From Planococcus citri (lineage: Eukaryota; Arthropoda; Insecta; Hemiptera; Pseudococcidae), in contig NC_088681.1 of the NCBI RefSeq assembly GCF_950023065.1, positions 58,438,836-58,502,835 on the forward strand: 64,000 nucleotides of DNA, written 5' to 3'. Below, piece after piece: positions 21,638 to 32,721 of this stretch (the stretch's first letter is position 1; every line of letters begins with the position of its first letter). A program made the position numbers and the translations under genes. The notes beneath the pieces are model-generated. The model did not search any database and was not told the origin of the DNA. It saw only the letters and a list, made by a program, of their open reading frames with translations.

Positions 21638-23940
21638 CTCTCTAAATTTGAAACAGTCAATTTCACTGCTTAGCAGTCACGACATTTTGTCTTTTTAACC
21701 CTTAAAGATCCAGGCTAATCCTGAGATGTTGTGTGAAAATGCTTTCAATTTCCTGAATTAGATCATCACAAGCATCACTTTAACCCACAGTTTGCCCCCC
21801 AGCCCCTTAAAGCCGTCTCGTAAAAGCCGTACCGATTTATTTAATTTTCCTTGAAAACCGAGAAAGCAAAAACCCCAATGAGGTCAATCATGGAACTGAA
21901 TGATATAGTATCATTAGGTGTACTGAATGAGTGAAAGCATATCCCCAATGAACGCCCCACCCCTTTTTGGGGGGCAAATTTTCAAAAAAGTTGGGATAAA
22001 AAAATTGGACCATGCTCCATTTTTGGATAAACATATTGATGGTAGATCCTTCACAAAATGAAATCATGAAAGGTGTGAAAATGGTGGACCAGAGCGATTT
22101 TTTGAAAATTTGATTCGCTTGTCTCGATAAAAACCCGAAAAAACAGAGTATGAATACGCAAAGTACATAATATGGGAAATATTATCAAGTAGGCTTGAAA
22201 TGACAGAAACAAGAATTGAAAGGAACACAGATGCTTTTAACAGCACATAAGTTCAGATAATCTACAATCCACCCATCAAATCTGTTTATCACTCCGTGGA
22301 TATTCTTTCTCGATATTTGTCACAAAAATAGTCACATCCTACAAGGGTTAGCAGTATGATTGTTTTTCTGCAGAAATATCGAAATAGGTTTATCAACCAC
22401 TTTGAAAAGCTTTACACAGTCAAATTGCAGCATTCCCTGGCATTTCATAATGTTCAAGCATTCATGAAGAAGTCACTATCCCTTCCCGATCATAGATAAT
22501 GTAGTTCTACATCATGAAAATTGCACGAGCAGAATTCGTTGTTTCCAATCATAATATTTCATGATGTTGAACTACACTATCAATGATCGAGGAGGGATAG
22601 TGACTTCTTCATGAATGCTTCAACATTATGAAATGCCAGAGACAGCTGCAATTTGACAGTGTAAAGCTTTTCAAAGTGGTAGATAAGCCTATTTCGATAC
22701 TTCTGCAGAAAAACAATCGTACCACTAACCTTTTGTGGGATGTAACTATTTGTTGACAAATATCGAGAAAGAATAAATCAACTTCAGCAGGAATTTCTCA
22801 AAACATTCAAAAGTTCAGAGTTGTGGTTGAACAACAGTTGAAAGCTTTTTACTGAATCTCAAATCCCCTGAATCCTGTAGTCATAAGCTAGACACAATCT
22901 CGTGATTGTAAACGACGACTTCTGCTCGTGCAATTTTCATGATGTAGAACTACATTATCTATGATCGGGAAGGGATAGTGACTTCTTCATGAATGCTTGA
23001 ACATTATGAAATGCCAGGGAGTGCTGCAATTTGACTGTGTAAAGCTTTTCAAAGTGGTTGATAAACCTATTTTGATATTTCTGCAGAAAAACAATCATAC
23101 TGCTAACCCTTGTAGGATGTGACTATTTTTGTGACAAATATCGAGAAAGAATATCCACGGAGTGATAAACAGATTTGATGGGTGGATTGTAGATTATCTG
23201 AACTTATGTGCTGTTAAAAGCATCTGTGTTCCTTTCAATTCTTGTTTCTGTCATTTCAAGCCTACTTGATAATATTTCCCATATTATGTACTTTGCGTAT
23301 TCATACTCTGTTTTTTCGGGTTTTCATCGAGACAAGCAAATCAAATTTTCAAAAAATCGCTCTAGTCCACCATTTTCACACCTTTCATGATTTCATTTTG
23401 TGAAGGGTCTACCATCAATATGTTTATCCAAAAATGGAGCATGGTCCAATTTTTTTATCCCAACTTTTTTGAAAATTTGCCCCCCAAAAAGGGGTGGGGC
23501 GTTCATTGGGGATATGCTTTCACTCATTCAGTACACCTAATGATACTATATCATTCAGTTCCATGATTGACCTCATTGGGGTTTTTGCTTTCTCGGTTTT
23601 CAAGGAAAATTAAATAAATCGGTACGGCTTTTACGAGACGGCTTTAAGGGGCTGGGGGGCAAACTGTGGGTTAAAGTGATGCTTGTGATGATCTAATTCA
23701 GGAAATTGAAAGCATTTTCACACAACATCTCAGGATTAGCCTGGGTCTTTAAGGGTTAAAGCAGTAGTTTTTTTTTACTGCAAAACAGTGAAAAATTACT
23801 GAATTGGTCAGTCAAAATGATTTTTTACTGACCAACTCAGTAATTTTTCACTGTTTTGCAGTAAAAAAAAACTACTGCTTTAAAAAGGCAAAATGTCGTG
23901 ACTGCTAAGCAGTGAAATTGACTGTTTCAAATTTAGAGAG
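21638..23940. mobile_element. 242-bp palindromic MITE, split by a nested element
   Basis: The outer ends are inverted copies of CTCTCTAAATTTGAAACAGT (21638-21657 and 23921-23940). Removing the nested 2,057-bp element and one TTAA joins 21638-21698 to 23760-23940, giving a near-perfect palindrome centred at about 23819/23820 (GGTCAGT...ACTGACC). A related unfilled copy lies at 2457-2600. No coding capacity. I could not resolve the target duplication of this outer element. Confidence 0.85.
21699..23755. mobile_element. piggyBac-like fold-back element in a TTAA site
   Basis: The ends are CCCTTAAAGA and its inverse TCTTTAAGGG, flanked by TTAA at 21695-21698 and 23756-23759. CCC-type termini and TTAA duplications are characteristic of piggyBac. 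Inverted arms of about 835 bp (21699-22532 and 22920-23755) differ by only scattered bases. Between them a diverged third copy of part of the arm (about 22557-22790) pairs with the left arm around a loop of roughly 37 bases. There is no transposase. Each arm holds the same 60-codon frame, which is more likely incidental than a gene. Confidence 0.88.
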
Positions 23941-24089
23941 AAGGGCTTGCTTGGAGAAATTCATAAACTGGACGGACATTATTGAAAGATTTTCATCGAT
24001 TTTTTTTTTGCATTTTTTGTTTCTTTTCATTTCATTTTGCTGGAGGGTCCCGTATAAAAACTGAAATCGCTACTAGGACTAGGGTAGTT
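23941..24089. other. Short unique spacer
   Basis: Unique DNA between the nested element and the CTCGAGAT-type repeat. No feature seen. Confidence 0.6.
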
Positions 24090-25060
24090 TTTTTTTTTTT
24101 TTAATGAGCGAAATCTCGACATACAATAGAAAATAAAGGATCGATCTCAAAACTCGAGACATCGAAATTTTAGGGGAAAAAGCAATCTTGAGATGAGGGA
24201 AAATCTCAAAATCTCAAGACAGAAAAATCCAGAGATGGAATTCCAGAGGTGCAAAAGGAAACTTGAGATTAATCTCGAGAAATTAAGTATAAAATCTCAA
24301 AATTTGAGAAAATCCAAAAATTGAGGAATCACAGATGTGTGAGAGGCTCAACGAAGAACCTTAAGATCAAAAAATCTCAAAAACTTGAGCGAGAAATCTC
24401 GAGATCCAAGAGAACAGTATCAATCTCGAGATATTAAAACCTCAAAATCTATCAAAGTTAAGGAGCCTCGAGATCAAAAAACCTCAAGATGTAAGTACCT
24501 GAGAAAAAAACATGAGATGAAAAATTACAAAATTCTAAGGCAGAACAATCTTAACAAAGAAATCTTGAGATCCAATATAAAATTTGAGATCAATCTCGAC
24601 TTCTTGAGACATAAAAACCTCAAAATTTAAAGATCAAAAAAATCTCAAGATGTGTAAAAATCTCAACGAAGAACGTTGAGATCCAAGAATCTCAGAATCC
24701 TGAGACAAAAAACCTTGTAAAATAAATCTCAAGATCCAAGAGAAAAGCATCAATCTCAAGACACGAAAACCTCAAAATCTCAGGCGAAATAATCTTGAGA
24801 TTTGAAAAAAAAATCAAAATTGAAGAAAACTTGAGATCAAAAGTCTCAAGATTAAAAGAATGAAAAACCTTAAAATTCCGAGAAAGAAAAAATTTCGAGA
24901 GAGAAACTTTAATATAATAAAAATAGAAAACACGAGTTGAAATCTCGACGCTGAAATCTAAAGACAAAAAAATCTCGAGACGTGAGAATATCTCAACGAG
25001 GAACCTTGAGATCAAAAAATCTCAAGATGTGAACATTTAAGGAAACGAAAATTCAAGATC
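24090..25060. repeat. CTCGAGAT/CTCAAGAT degenerate repeat, A-rich orientation
   Basis: Dense recurrence of AATCTCGAGA, AAAATCTCAAGAT and CTTGAGATC words, many of them self-complementary (TCTCGAGA, TCTTGAGA... contexts). This strand shows the A-rich form. The right edge abuts a unique segment (25061-25260) whose inverted copy abuts the T-rich array at 28241, so array and flank form one composite repeat. Confidence 0.85.
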
Positions 25061-25260
25061 CTAGCAATGGCATAGGATCTCGATTAACACCAATTTTTTT
25101 TTCAACTGGACAGACGAAAACGGATAGAGAACCCCAAAATACGCCACCAGACTAAATTTCAGGTCGTGAAATTAATTTTTCGATCATTATTGACCAGTTA
25201 TTAAAAATTATTTGAGCCCAAAATGGGAAAAAATCAAAATTTTACCAAATTGTACAGGAA
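25061..25260 (-). repeat. Dispersed repeat copy, inverted orientation
   Basis: Shares TCAACTGGACAGACGAAAA, the CGCCACCAG region and TTTCAGGTCGTGAAATT with the inverse of 28040-28240. It forms an inverted pair with 25560-25740 around about 25410. Confidence 0.8.
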
Positions 25261-25429
25261 AAAATACTTATGTAATTACGTACTGTAGTTAATTTTGAAT
25301 TTGAACCAGCACAAAGAGATTTTGAAAATATGTGCGAAAATCGATTAAATGGGTCACAAAGATGATAAATTCAAGTTTGTAGGGAGTAAATTTCATTTTC
25401 ACCCTACATTATAGAGTTTTTTGGAAACT

Positions 25430-25740
25430 GGAGAATCCAAAAATTCACTGCTGGAGGTTCCTGAACGGTTCGAAACCATCAATAATGGACTCAGGAGGTT
25501 AAAATTTGAAAATGAGGTGAAAAAAAGTCCACATTTTTAGGTTAATTTGGCAAAATTTCAATTTTTCCTTATTTTTGGCACAAATGTGATTTTTTAAAAA
25601 TTTTGCAAAAATTTAAAAGATGAATTTCACTGCCTGGAATTTTAGCTAGTAGTGTATTCTGGAGTCTTCTATCGATTCTTATGTGTCTTATTGAAAAACT
25701 TTTGTGGCAGTTCGGATACTTTTCTAATCAATTTTTTATT
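25430..25740 (+). repeat. Dispersed repeat copy, direct orientation
   Basis: Parallel to 27925-28240 along its length: GGTTCGAAACCATC versus GATTCGAAACCATC, then TTTGGCAAAATTT, ATGAATTTCAC, and the TCTATCGATT end. Divergence is clearly higher than between the piggyBac-like arms, so it is an older duplication. Confidence 0.75.
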
Positions 25741-26397
25741 TCAGCATTTTTAGTCCACCAAACAAAAAACCCAGATAATTCGCCACAAACCTCGTAACTG
25801 ATCCTAATTTAGATCTCTAATCGACATCTGCAAACTGTAAGAGTAGGTATGTAGTTGTTTTATCGCTTGAAAAATAAGATTCTCATAACATTGTCATCTT
25901 GTACCATAGAAGATTTACAAAAGTAGGTAATCTCTTTAATCTTTTATCAACTTTCTTCGTTCAAATGGGACATATTGCACGAGTGTCGAGTACCTAGGAA
26001 AATTTACATAGCAATAAATTTACGCTCGAATGAAATACGTTAACCTACAACAAGGCCAAATGGCAAATTTCAATCCAGAATGAAGCGATTTTTTGATTCG
26101 ATCGAGCGAAAATTTCAAGCACGGGCACGCGTATTCAAACATGATGACCAGGCACATCTGCGAATCTTTGTTTAAATACTTATACCTACGTTTAGAATTG
26201 AAAATATCATCACCGTGGTACTTATTCCGACAATAAGACGCTGCAATATACGAGTACAAATGATTGAAACAAAACTCTCGACTCATTATAAATGGAACGG
26301 CGACAGCACACACATTAGACATGCAGTTTATTCCATAAGCTTTTCTAAAAAAAAAATAATAAAACAAACACCTCTGTGACTGTGAGATCCCGCTTTG

Positions 26398-26649
26398 TCA
26401 AAATCCGCCACGTGTAACTGTACTTTTGACTAGGTATAGGTGGTATATGGTGTGCGAGATGAAGTCTGCTGGATAGTGGATGGAAGATGCGACGATCTGT
26501 GATATGAATCGATTCAACTCAGCATCATGTTTGAAGCTACAAGTCATGTTGAAATGCTTTCGATGACATTGGCAATTGACGATGGCTTCGCCAGATAACC
26601 CTTCAGCTTGGTAAACCAGTTTCGTACATTGCTGGCTGAAAGATGCCAT
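26398..26649 (-). CDS. Candidate small protein or first exon, unknown function
   Basis: 83 codons starting MASFSQQCTKLVYQAEG, with an in-frame TAA directly before the ATG and ending TRGGF-stop. The composition is balanced, unlike the low-complexity frames elsewhere, with four Cys (two in a CQCH motif at about residues 26-29) and several His. No family is recognised. Downstream on the same strand a good splice acceptor (pyrimidine tract plus TAG at 26345-26347) opens another readable stretch, and a GTATAAG donor-like site occurs at 26179-26185. I found no matching donor in the first frame that keeps phase, so a two-exon model is not supported. It may be a chance frame. Confidence 0.2.
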   Translation of the reverse strand: MASFSQQCTKLVYQAEGLSGEAIVNCQCHRKHFNMTCSFKHDAELNRFISQIVASSIHYPADFISHTIYHLYLVKSTVTRGGF

Positions 26650-27516
26650 TTAAAATGGATCCAGGAAGTATGGAAAATCCTACCATAGGCGCCAAATCGA
26701 CCGTCGAATCGCTACGTCATTTACGTCACATGTATATTATTATATTATATCCTATCGTCTCAATCTAATAACAAAGTGACATCTCATAGTACATAGCATA
26801 TATAATAGCGAGAGAGAGAGACGATTTTCACTACTTCGATGCATCTTGCACTTACTATAGTGTAATTTATTGAACGAACCTATTAAGTAGGTAATTGGAT
26901 TTCGTTCAAAATAGAATCATCTTCTTCGAGATTATCGAATAACTAAGTACAATAGAGGAGTTCCTTCGATGCCATGGTGTACTATTTTCTCACTTCTCAG
27001 TTCACGAAACGGAAATATTATGTCATTAGGATAAAACTAGATGATTTTTTTTTTTTTGGATGTAGGGATTCCTTTTTGCATGAAGCTAACTACTAAGTAT
27101 TCGAAGCAACTCTCAATTTGATAATTTGATTCGTCGATAAAACCTTCCAGGTAACCAGCCACTTGTATAGGTATTTTAATTGCAATAATTCATGCGATAA
27201 AATCTTCTCGCTGTTAATTATGTAATCGTTACACTTTATTTGGTTACCTACATTTTATGTTAAACGCGATATCATCTTTCGATTTACTCGTAAAATGCTA
27301 ACTACCTCACGTTACAATATTGCATAGAATAGGTAAAGCTATACTACGACATGTAATAAACTATATATTGTGCTCTTGTGCTAGTCGCTGTCGTAGCACA
27401 AATGCACAAATTATACCGAACTGTTACAAATTCTCAACATTTGAAATATTATGTGTGTAGTATAGAATGGCATAGGGCGGACGCAGTTGGCTTAATTAAA
27501 ATGAAAACTGGATGTA

Positions 27517-27711
27517 TTACGTATCTATTATGTAGACTGGACTTGGGTTAATAAACACCGATTTTTTTTTTTTTGGATATTCTATATTCATGGCATAAAA
27601 TGTAGTCATTCGAGCAATTACAAAATAATATTTCTCAAGTTCAAAAGCTTTTGCCATCGGAGAAACCTTGTAAAATGGCAGACAGGTTTGATGAAATTGA
27701 TCCGGATCCAT
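27517..27711 (-). CDS. Candidate short frame, unknown function
   Basis: 64 codons beginning MDPDQFHQTCLPFYKV, preceded directly by an in-frame TGA. The first 45 or so residues look protein-like. The remainder is driven by a poly-A stretch (KKKK). A second frame over the same DNA (27641-27898) is also open, which weakens the call. It lies about 0.9 kb upstream of the 26.4-kb candidate on the same strand, so both could be exons of one unknown gene. This is inference only. Confidence 0.12.
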   Translation of the reverse strand: MDPDQFHQTCLPFYKVSPMAKAFELEKYYFVIARMTTFYAMNIEYPKKKKSVFINPSPVYIIDT

Positions 27712-27924
27712 TCATAGCCTCAAGGTGATTTCTATGAATGATTGAAGTGGTTTTTTTTTGTGCAAGGCATGAAATGTGTACCCCAGTGGTATAACCAAGG
27801 GGGCGATAGGGGTCATTGCCTCTTCCTTGAGAGCGAAAATTTAAAATAAAACATGCAAAAATGGATGTTTTTTCGGTTTTTTGGACCCATCTTTTCAAAC
27901 TTGAAAAAAATCAAAAAATAAATC

Positions 27925-28240
27925 TATAGCCCTTTTCGAAAACTGACAAATCCAAAAATTTTGCTGAAGGCTCCAGAACGATTCGAAACCATCACAAATC
28001 GATTCGGAAGATTGGGAAAAGGGTACAAACTAAATTTCAGCATTCCTGGTCAATTTGATAAAATTTTGATTTTTTTCCCATTTTTGGGCCAAATTTTAAT
28101 TTTTGAAAACTCATCAATAATACTTAATCGAAAAATGAATTTCACGACCTGAAATTTTGGCTGGTGGTGTATTTTGGGAGTTCTCTATCGATTTTCGTCT
28201 GTCCAGTTGAAAACATTTGGTGCTGATCGAGATCCTACCC
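27925..28240 (+). repeat. Dispersed repeat copy, direct orientation
   Basis: Direct counterpart of 25430-25740 and inverse of 25061-25260. Its right end, with CTGTCCAGTTGAAAA and a GATCGAGATCCTA stretch, runs straight into the T-rich CTCAAGAT-type array, mirroring the junction at 25060. Confidence 0.8.
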
Positions 28241-28870
28241 TTGCCAGGATTTTGAGATTTTTTTCCTTAAAAGATCACATCTTGAGGTTTTTTGATTTCA
28301 GCCTCAAAATTTAACTCGTGTTTACTTTTTTGATCATCTCGAAATTTCTCTCTCAAGATTTTTCTTTCTCTGAATTTTAAAGTTTTTCTTTTTTTATATC
28401 TTGAGACTTTTGATCTCAAGGTTTCTTCAATTTTGAAACTTGTTCAAATCTCAAAATTTTTTCTCTTCAGATTTTGAAGTTTTCATCTCTCGAGATTGAT
28501 ACTTTTTTCTTGAATGTCAAGATATCTTTCTTAAGGATTTTTTTGTCTCGGGACTTTGAGATTTTCTGATCTCTAGGTCCTTCGTTGAGACTTTAACACA
28601 TCTCGAGATTTTTTTATCATTAGATTTTCAGGTTTTCATGTCTCGAGATTGATCTCAAATTTTACTTTGGATCTCGAGATTTCTCTGTTAAGATTTTTCT
28701 CCCTCGAGGATGTACCTAAGTGTATCTCATGATCCCAGATTTTCACCATCTCGAAATTTTCTTTCCTGGGATTCAGAAACTGTTGTCTCAAGATTAATCT
28801 TCAGATTTTCTTTACAACTGAGTTTTTTCATTTCGGGAATTTCTCATCTTGAGAAACAAAAAATCTCGAG
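28241..28870. repeat. CTCAAGAT-type repeat, T-rich orientation (left hairpin arm)
   Basis: TCTCAAGATTTTT and TTGAGATTTT words with this strand T-rich. The last part, about 28755-28850 (TTTCTTTCCTGGGATTCAGA, TTTCGGGAATTTCTCATCT), is the inverse of 28905-29000. That makes a large imperfect hairpin centred near 28880. Confidence 0.8.
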
Positions 28871-29510
28871 AAAAGAATCTTGAGATGTAAAAACCCTGGA
28901 GATTAGAAATTCCTGAAATGAGAAATTCAATTATGAAGAAAATCTCTCAAGATCAATCTTCAGATATCAGTCTCTGGATCCCAGGAAAGAAAAATTTCTA
29001 AATAGAAAAAATCTGGAATCTTGAGATATGCATGTACTTAAGTAGGTATATCGTTTGGTCTCAAGATTTCGAGATGAAAATTTTTTGAGATAAAAAACCT
29101 CAAGTTTATTAAATAAAGCCTTCAAGATTAAAAAATTTTGAAATTGAAAATTTCGAGACGTGAAACTCTCAAAGTCTGAAGACAGAAAAAACTTGGTGAA
29201 AAATCAGCATTAAACTTTCAAAATCTCGAGGAAAATTTTGAGATGAAAAATAAGAGACAGAACAGTTTTTTGAGATAGGAATCTCAAAATCTGGAGATCA
29301 AAAAATTTGAAACCAATCTCAGGACAATAAAATCTTGATGTGAAAAAATCTCAAAATCGAGGAACCTCAAGATCAAAAAAGCTCAAAATGTAAAAAAACT
29401 CCGAATCTTGAGACGAGAAACGATGCAAAAGAAAACTTGAGATAAATTTTGAAATATCAAAATCTCGAGACAAAAAAATCTTGAGTGATGTAAAAACCCA
29501 GTTTTTATAA
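28871..29510. repeat. CTCGAGAT-type repeat, A-rich orientation (right hairpin arm)
   Basis: Strand polarity flips at about 28870 from T-rich to A-rich. The segment 28875-29010 also recurs in direct orientation at 33395-33510 (GAGATTAGAAAT...CCCAGGAAAG), so it is a true duplicated sequence and not only simple repetition. Confidence 0.8.
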
Positions 29511-30690
29511 GATTTGTCTCTCAAGATTTTTTGTTCTCGACATTTTGTGATTGATTTATTCTCAAGTTTTTTCTAATCTAGAGATTTCTTTTTCAATATT
29601 GTTTCATCTTGGGATTTCTAAATTTTGATGTTTCAAGATTTATCTCAAGCTTTTTGCATTTTGAGATTTTTTGATTTTGAAGTTTTTCGAATTTGAGATT
29701 TTTTTACTTCAAGATTTTTTGTTTGGAGATTGATTTCAAATTTTTTGGATCTCAAGATTATGAGCTTTTTTATCCCACTTTTTTATCTCATGAGATGTAT
29801 CAATCTCAAGGTTCATCGTGAAGATATTCTCACGTCTTGAGACTGTTTTGTCTTTAGATTTCAGCCTCGAGATTTAACTCGTGTTTTCTTTTTTGATCAT
29901 CTCGAGATTTCTTTCTCAAGTTTTTTTCTGTCTCGGAATTTTAAGGTTTTTCATTTTTATTATATCTTGAGATTTTTGATCTCAAGGTTTCTTCAATTTT
30001 CCCTTCGGATTTTGAGGTTTTCATGTCTCGAGATTGATCTCAATTTTGATTTTGGATCTCAAGATCTCTCTGTTAAGATTTTTCTCCCCCGAGATTTTGA
30101 CATTTTTCATCTGAGATTGTTTTCCTTGAGTACATCTTGAGGTTTTTTGATCTCGAGGTTCCTTAATTTTTATATTTTTTCAAATCTTAAGATTATTTCC
30201 CCAGAGATTTTGAAGTTTTGATGTTTCGAGACTGATCTCAACTTTTCTCTTGGATCTCGATCGAGATTTCCATCTCAAGGTTTTGAGATTTTTTGATCTT
30301 AAGGTTCTTCGTTGAAACTTTCACAAATCTCTCGTTCCTTAATTTTTAGATTTTCTGAAATTTCGAGATTTTATAATGTCTCGAAATTGATTTTAAGTTT
30401 TTTTTTTGCACCTCGAGATTTCCATCTCTAGATTTTGTATTCTTGAGATTTTGAGATTATCTCTCATCTCAAGATTATTTTTCTTCTCAAATTTAGATAT
30501 CTTGAGTTTTGAGAAAGATTCTTCGTTTTATATTGTATTTCGAGATTTCGCTCTAATGATTTTTCTGTCTCAAAATTTTAATCGTCTCAAGATTTTTTTA
30601 TCAAAGAGTTCGTCAATTTGTAGATATTTTCACATCTAAAGATTTGTTTGTCTTCAAGAGTTTGATGTTTCGAGATGAATTATTTGAAAT
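29511..30690. repeat. CTCAAGAT-type repeat, T-rich orientation
   Basis: Polarity flips again near 29510. TGAGATTTTTT, TCTCGAGATTGATCTCAA and similar words dominate to about 30690. GATCATCTCGAGATTTC-type blocks recur (28330, 29900), showing internal duplication. Confidence 0.8.
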
Positions 30691-32289
30691 GATCTCCAAC
30701 GACTTCGCAGGTACTTACTTGTACTACCTATATTTATTTTAGTTGCATTAAATTGGAGCAAAGTTTATATTATATCTACCATAATTCCCCACATATGAAA
30801 TATTAGTTCGCGACGAATGTAAAAAAAAAAAAGGTATCGAAAAGACCCACTAGCATACTTTTTCACTTTTATCAAGTTCCCTCTTTATAAACTCATTACG
30901 ATGATCGAGTTTGATGAGGTTACCTTCCTCCATTTCAACACGGATCAGATTAAAATTCACAAAATATTACGCTTTTTGCGCATTCGAATAGGATGAGCAA
31001 GAGAGACAGAGAGAAAGAGAGTAAAAACTGAATCAAGTTGACAAACGTAAAATAGCATATCCGCATCCAAACGTAATAAATATTAGCAATAGGTACATAT
31101 AATACAGTTTGTTGAAAAAAAATCAACATTTACAATCGACATAACCACTTCCGATCAATTATTTGGACAATAAACTGACGGCCTTATTTACCAGGCAGCA
31201 ACCTTGACTGATTAGTTGAAAATCCCTTCCGTCACCCGTATCTTCTATTTCGCATCTATATGATTGACGTCTGAATTGGTATCGCATGCATACACGTACC
31301 AATATGTCATATAGGCACGTGAAAGAGGGATAAATAGAGAAAGAAGAGCTGCAGTGAAACCAGGAATAAAAAAGTTCAGCGTCTATTTTCCTCGAAATGA
31401 AAAAAATATATATATCATAGAGAACGAACAACAATACATAGGTAATCTATATCTATGCATATTATAAGAGCACGTTATCATTAGGAACCACAACACCGAA
31501 TTTGTTAACCCTTTTCAAGACTTTATAATCGAATACGGCGTGGCGCATTGGACCGGGGCGTAGAGACGTTGAATTTCTGTATATGAAAATAAGCACCTCG
31601 TCGAATTGCGAAGAGCAGCCAGACATAGAACCAGGTCACTTTTCGTTTCATTACGATCCAATTTGTAATTATAATAACGGTTTTGTAATGCTCTCACACG
31701 GTGCATGCAGGTGTGGGGATAGCGGGGTAAGAGGGGACGTCGCTGTTGGAGAAAAAAAGAGCCGAACGAGTAAAACCATCGAATGCTTCGACGTCGAATA
31801 TGGAGCAAGGTTATCAAGCAATAAAAAGATCGCATACAGTTAACACGAGAGTACCTGGGAGCACGACGATGGTGCATACTTGGGATGATGGCGATGGAGG
31901 CGTATCGATCCAAATGTAAATACTTATTACTTATTCTTGAGATACCTAAATGATGATGAATTGTTGGAGTCTAAATTATGTAATCAGAGCAGACTGCGAT
32001 CCGTATTTAGTTTTGATGGATTTTTCTACAGGTTTGGTCAAAAGACTGATAAAAGGGAATTTTTCGAACTCGTAACTCTTCGGTTTGAACGAAATCAAGA
32101 TACCTAGATCAAAAGAGAACGTCTTTAAAAACTTTCATACAGCCAAGATTTTGGGGTGATAGAGTTGATTTTTGCATTTTTGGAGAATTTTTGAAAATTC
32201 AAGAAATCTTTCAATTCAACGTCTATATCAAAGAAAAACTCTCACGCATTTAGCGTGAGAAGACCGACTTTTCTTCAAATAAAAATCTG
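30691..32289. other. Unique DNA with a CpG-richer patch
   Basis: 31500-31920 is richer in G+C and CpG than its surroundings and has open frames on both strands (31583-31843 plus, 31515-31913 minus). Neither has a recognisable domain. It could be an exon or a promoter-proximal segment, but no splice, TATA or coding pattern lets me choose. Confidence 0.4.
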
Positions 32290-32650
32290 ATTTCTAGGTG
32301 AATCATTCGCGAACGAGTTGATCGATAGTTACTGAATCATTCGCGAACGAATTGATTCGTATAAGTGACTCGTTCGCGAACGAATTGATTCGTATAAGTG
32401 ACTCGTTCGCGAATGAATCGATTCGTATGAGTGACTCGTTCGCGAACGAATCGATTCGTATGAGTGACTCATTCGCGAACGAATCGATTCATTTACTTAG
32501 TTTTTGATGAATCATTCGCGAACGAATTGATTCGCATAAGTGACTCTTTCACGAATGAATCGATTCATTTACTCAATTTGAGGTGAATCATTCACGAACG
32601 AATTGAATAATTTTTAGTGAATCATTCGCGAACAAATTGGTTTGTAGGAG
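32290..32650. repeat. 33-bp array with TTCGCGAA palindrome
   Basis: Palindrome cores start at 32341, 32374, 32407, 32440, 32473, 32516 and 32549: an exact 33-bp period with one 43-bp step. The unit contains GACTCGTTCGCGAACGAAT and GATTCGTATRAGT. It shares the GTTCGCGAAC core with the 15.3-18.4 kb satellite but has a different unit length and different flanks. Confidence 0.93.
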
Positions 32651-32721
32651 ATGAAATGATCACTGGGCTCATTTTACTCAAAATTCAATATTTCAAGAGT
32701 TCTTGATGAAAAACTGATTTT

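Larger units (their letters stand above)
25741..27924. other. Mostly unique DNA, possible exons on minus strand
   Basis: This is the spacer between the inverted dispersed repeats. It has a less repetitive composition, and two short minus-strand frames here (26398-26649 and 27517-27711) read like protein. No complete gene could be built. Confidence 0.5.

Noticed and set aside
22064..23390. Identical 60-codon hydrophobic frame (MLLKASVFLSILVS) in both arms of the fold-back element
   Set aside because: It occurs twice because the arms are inverted copies. It is short and has no recognisable domain, so one observation is counted twice.
23757..23883. First reading of the 120-bp palindrome as a separate insertion into the right arm of the fold-back element
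   Set aside because: The copy at 2457-2600 shows outer end and palindrome contiguous, so the palindrome is part of the outer MITE and the 2-kb element is the insertion.
31515..31913. 132-codon Arg-rich minus-strand frame in a CpG-richer patch
   Set aside because: The opposite strand is also open over the same bases, there is no domain or splice context, and the composition follows local CpG content.
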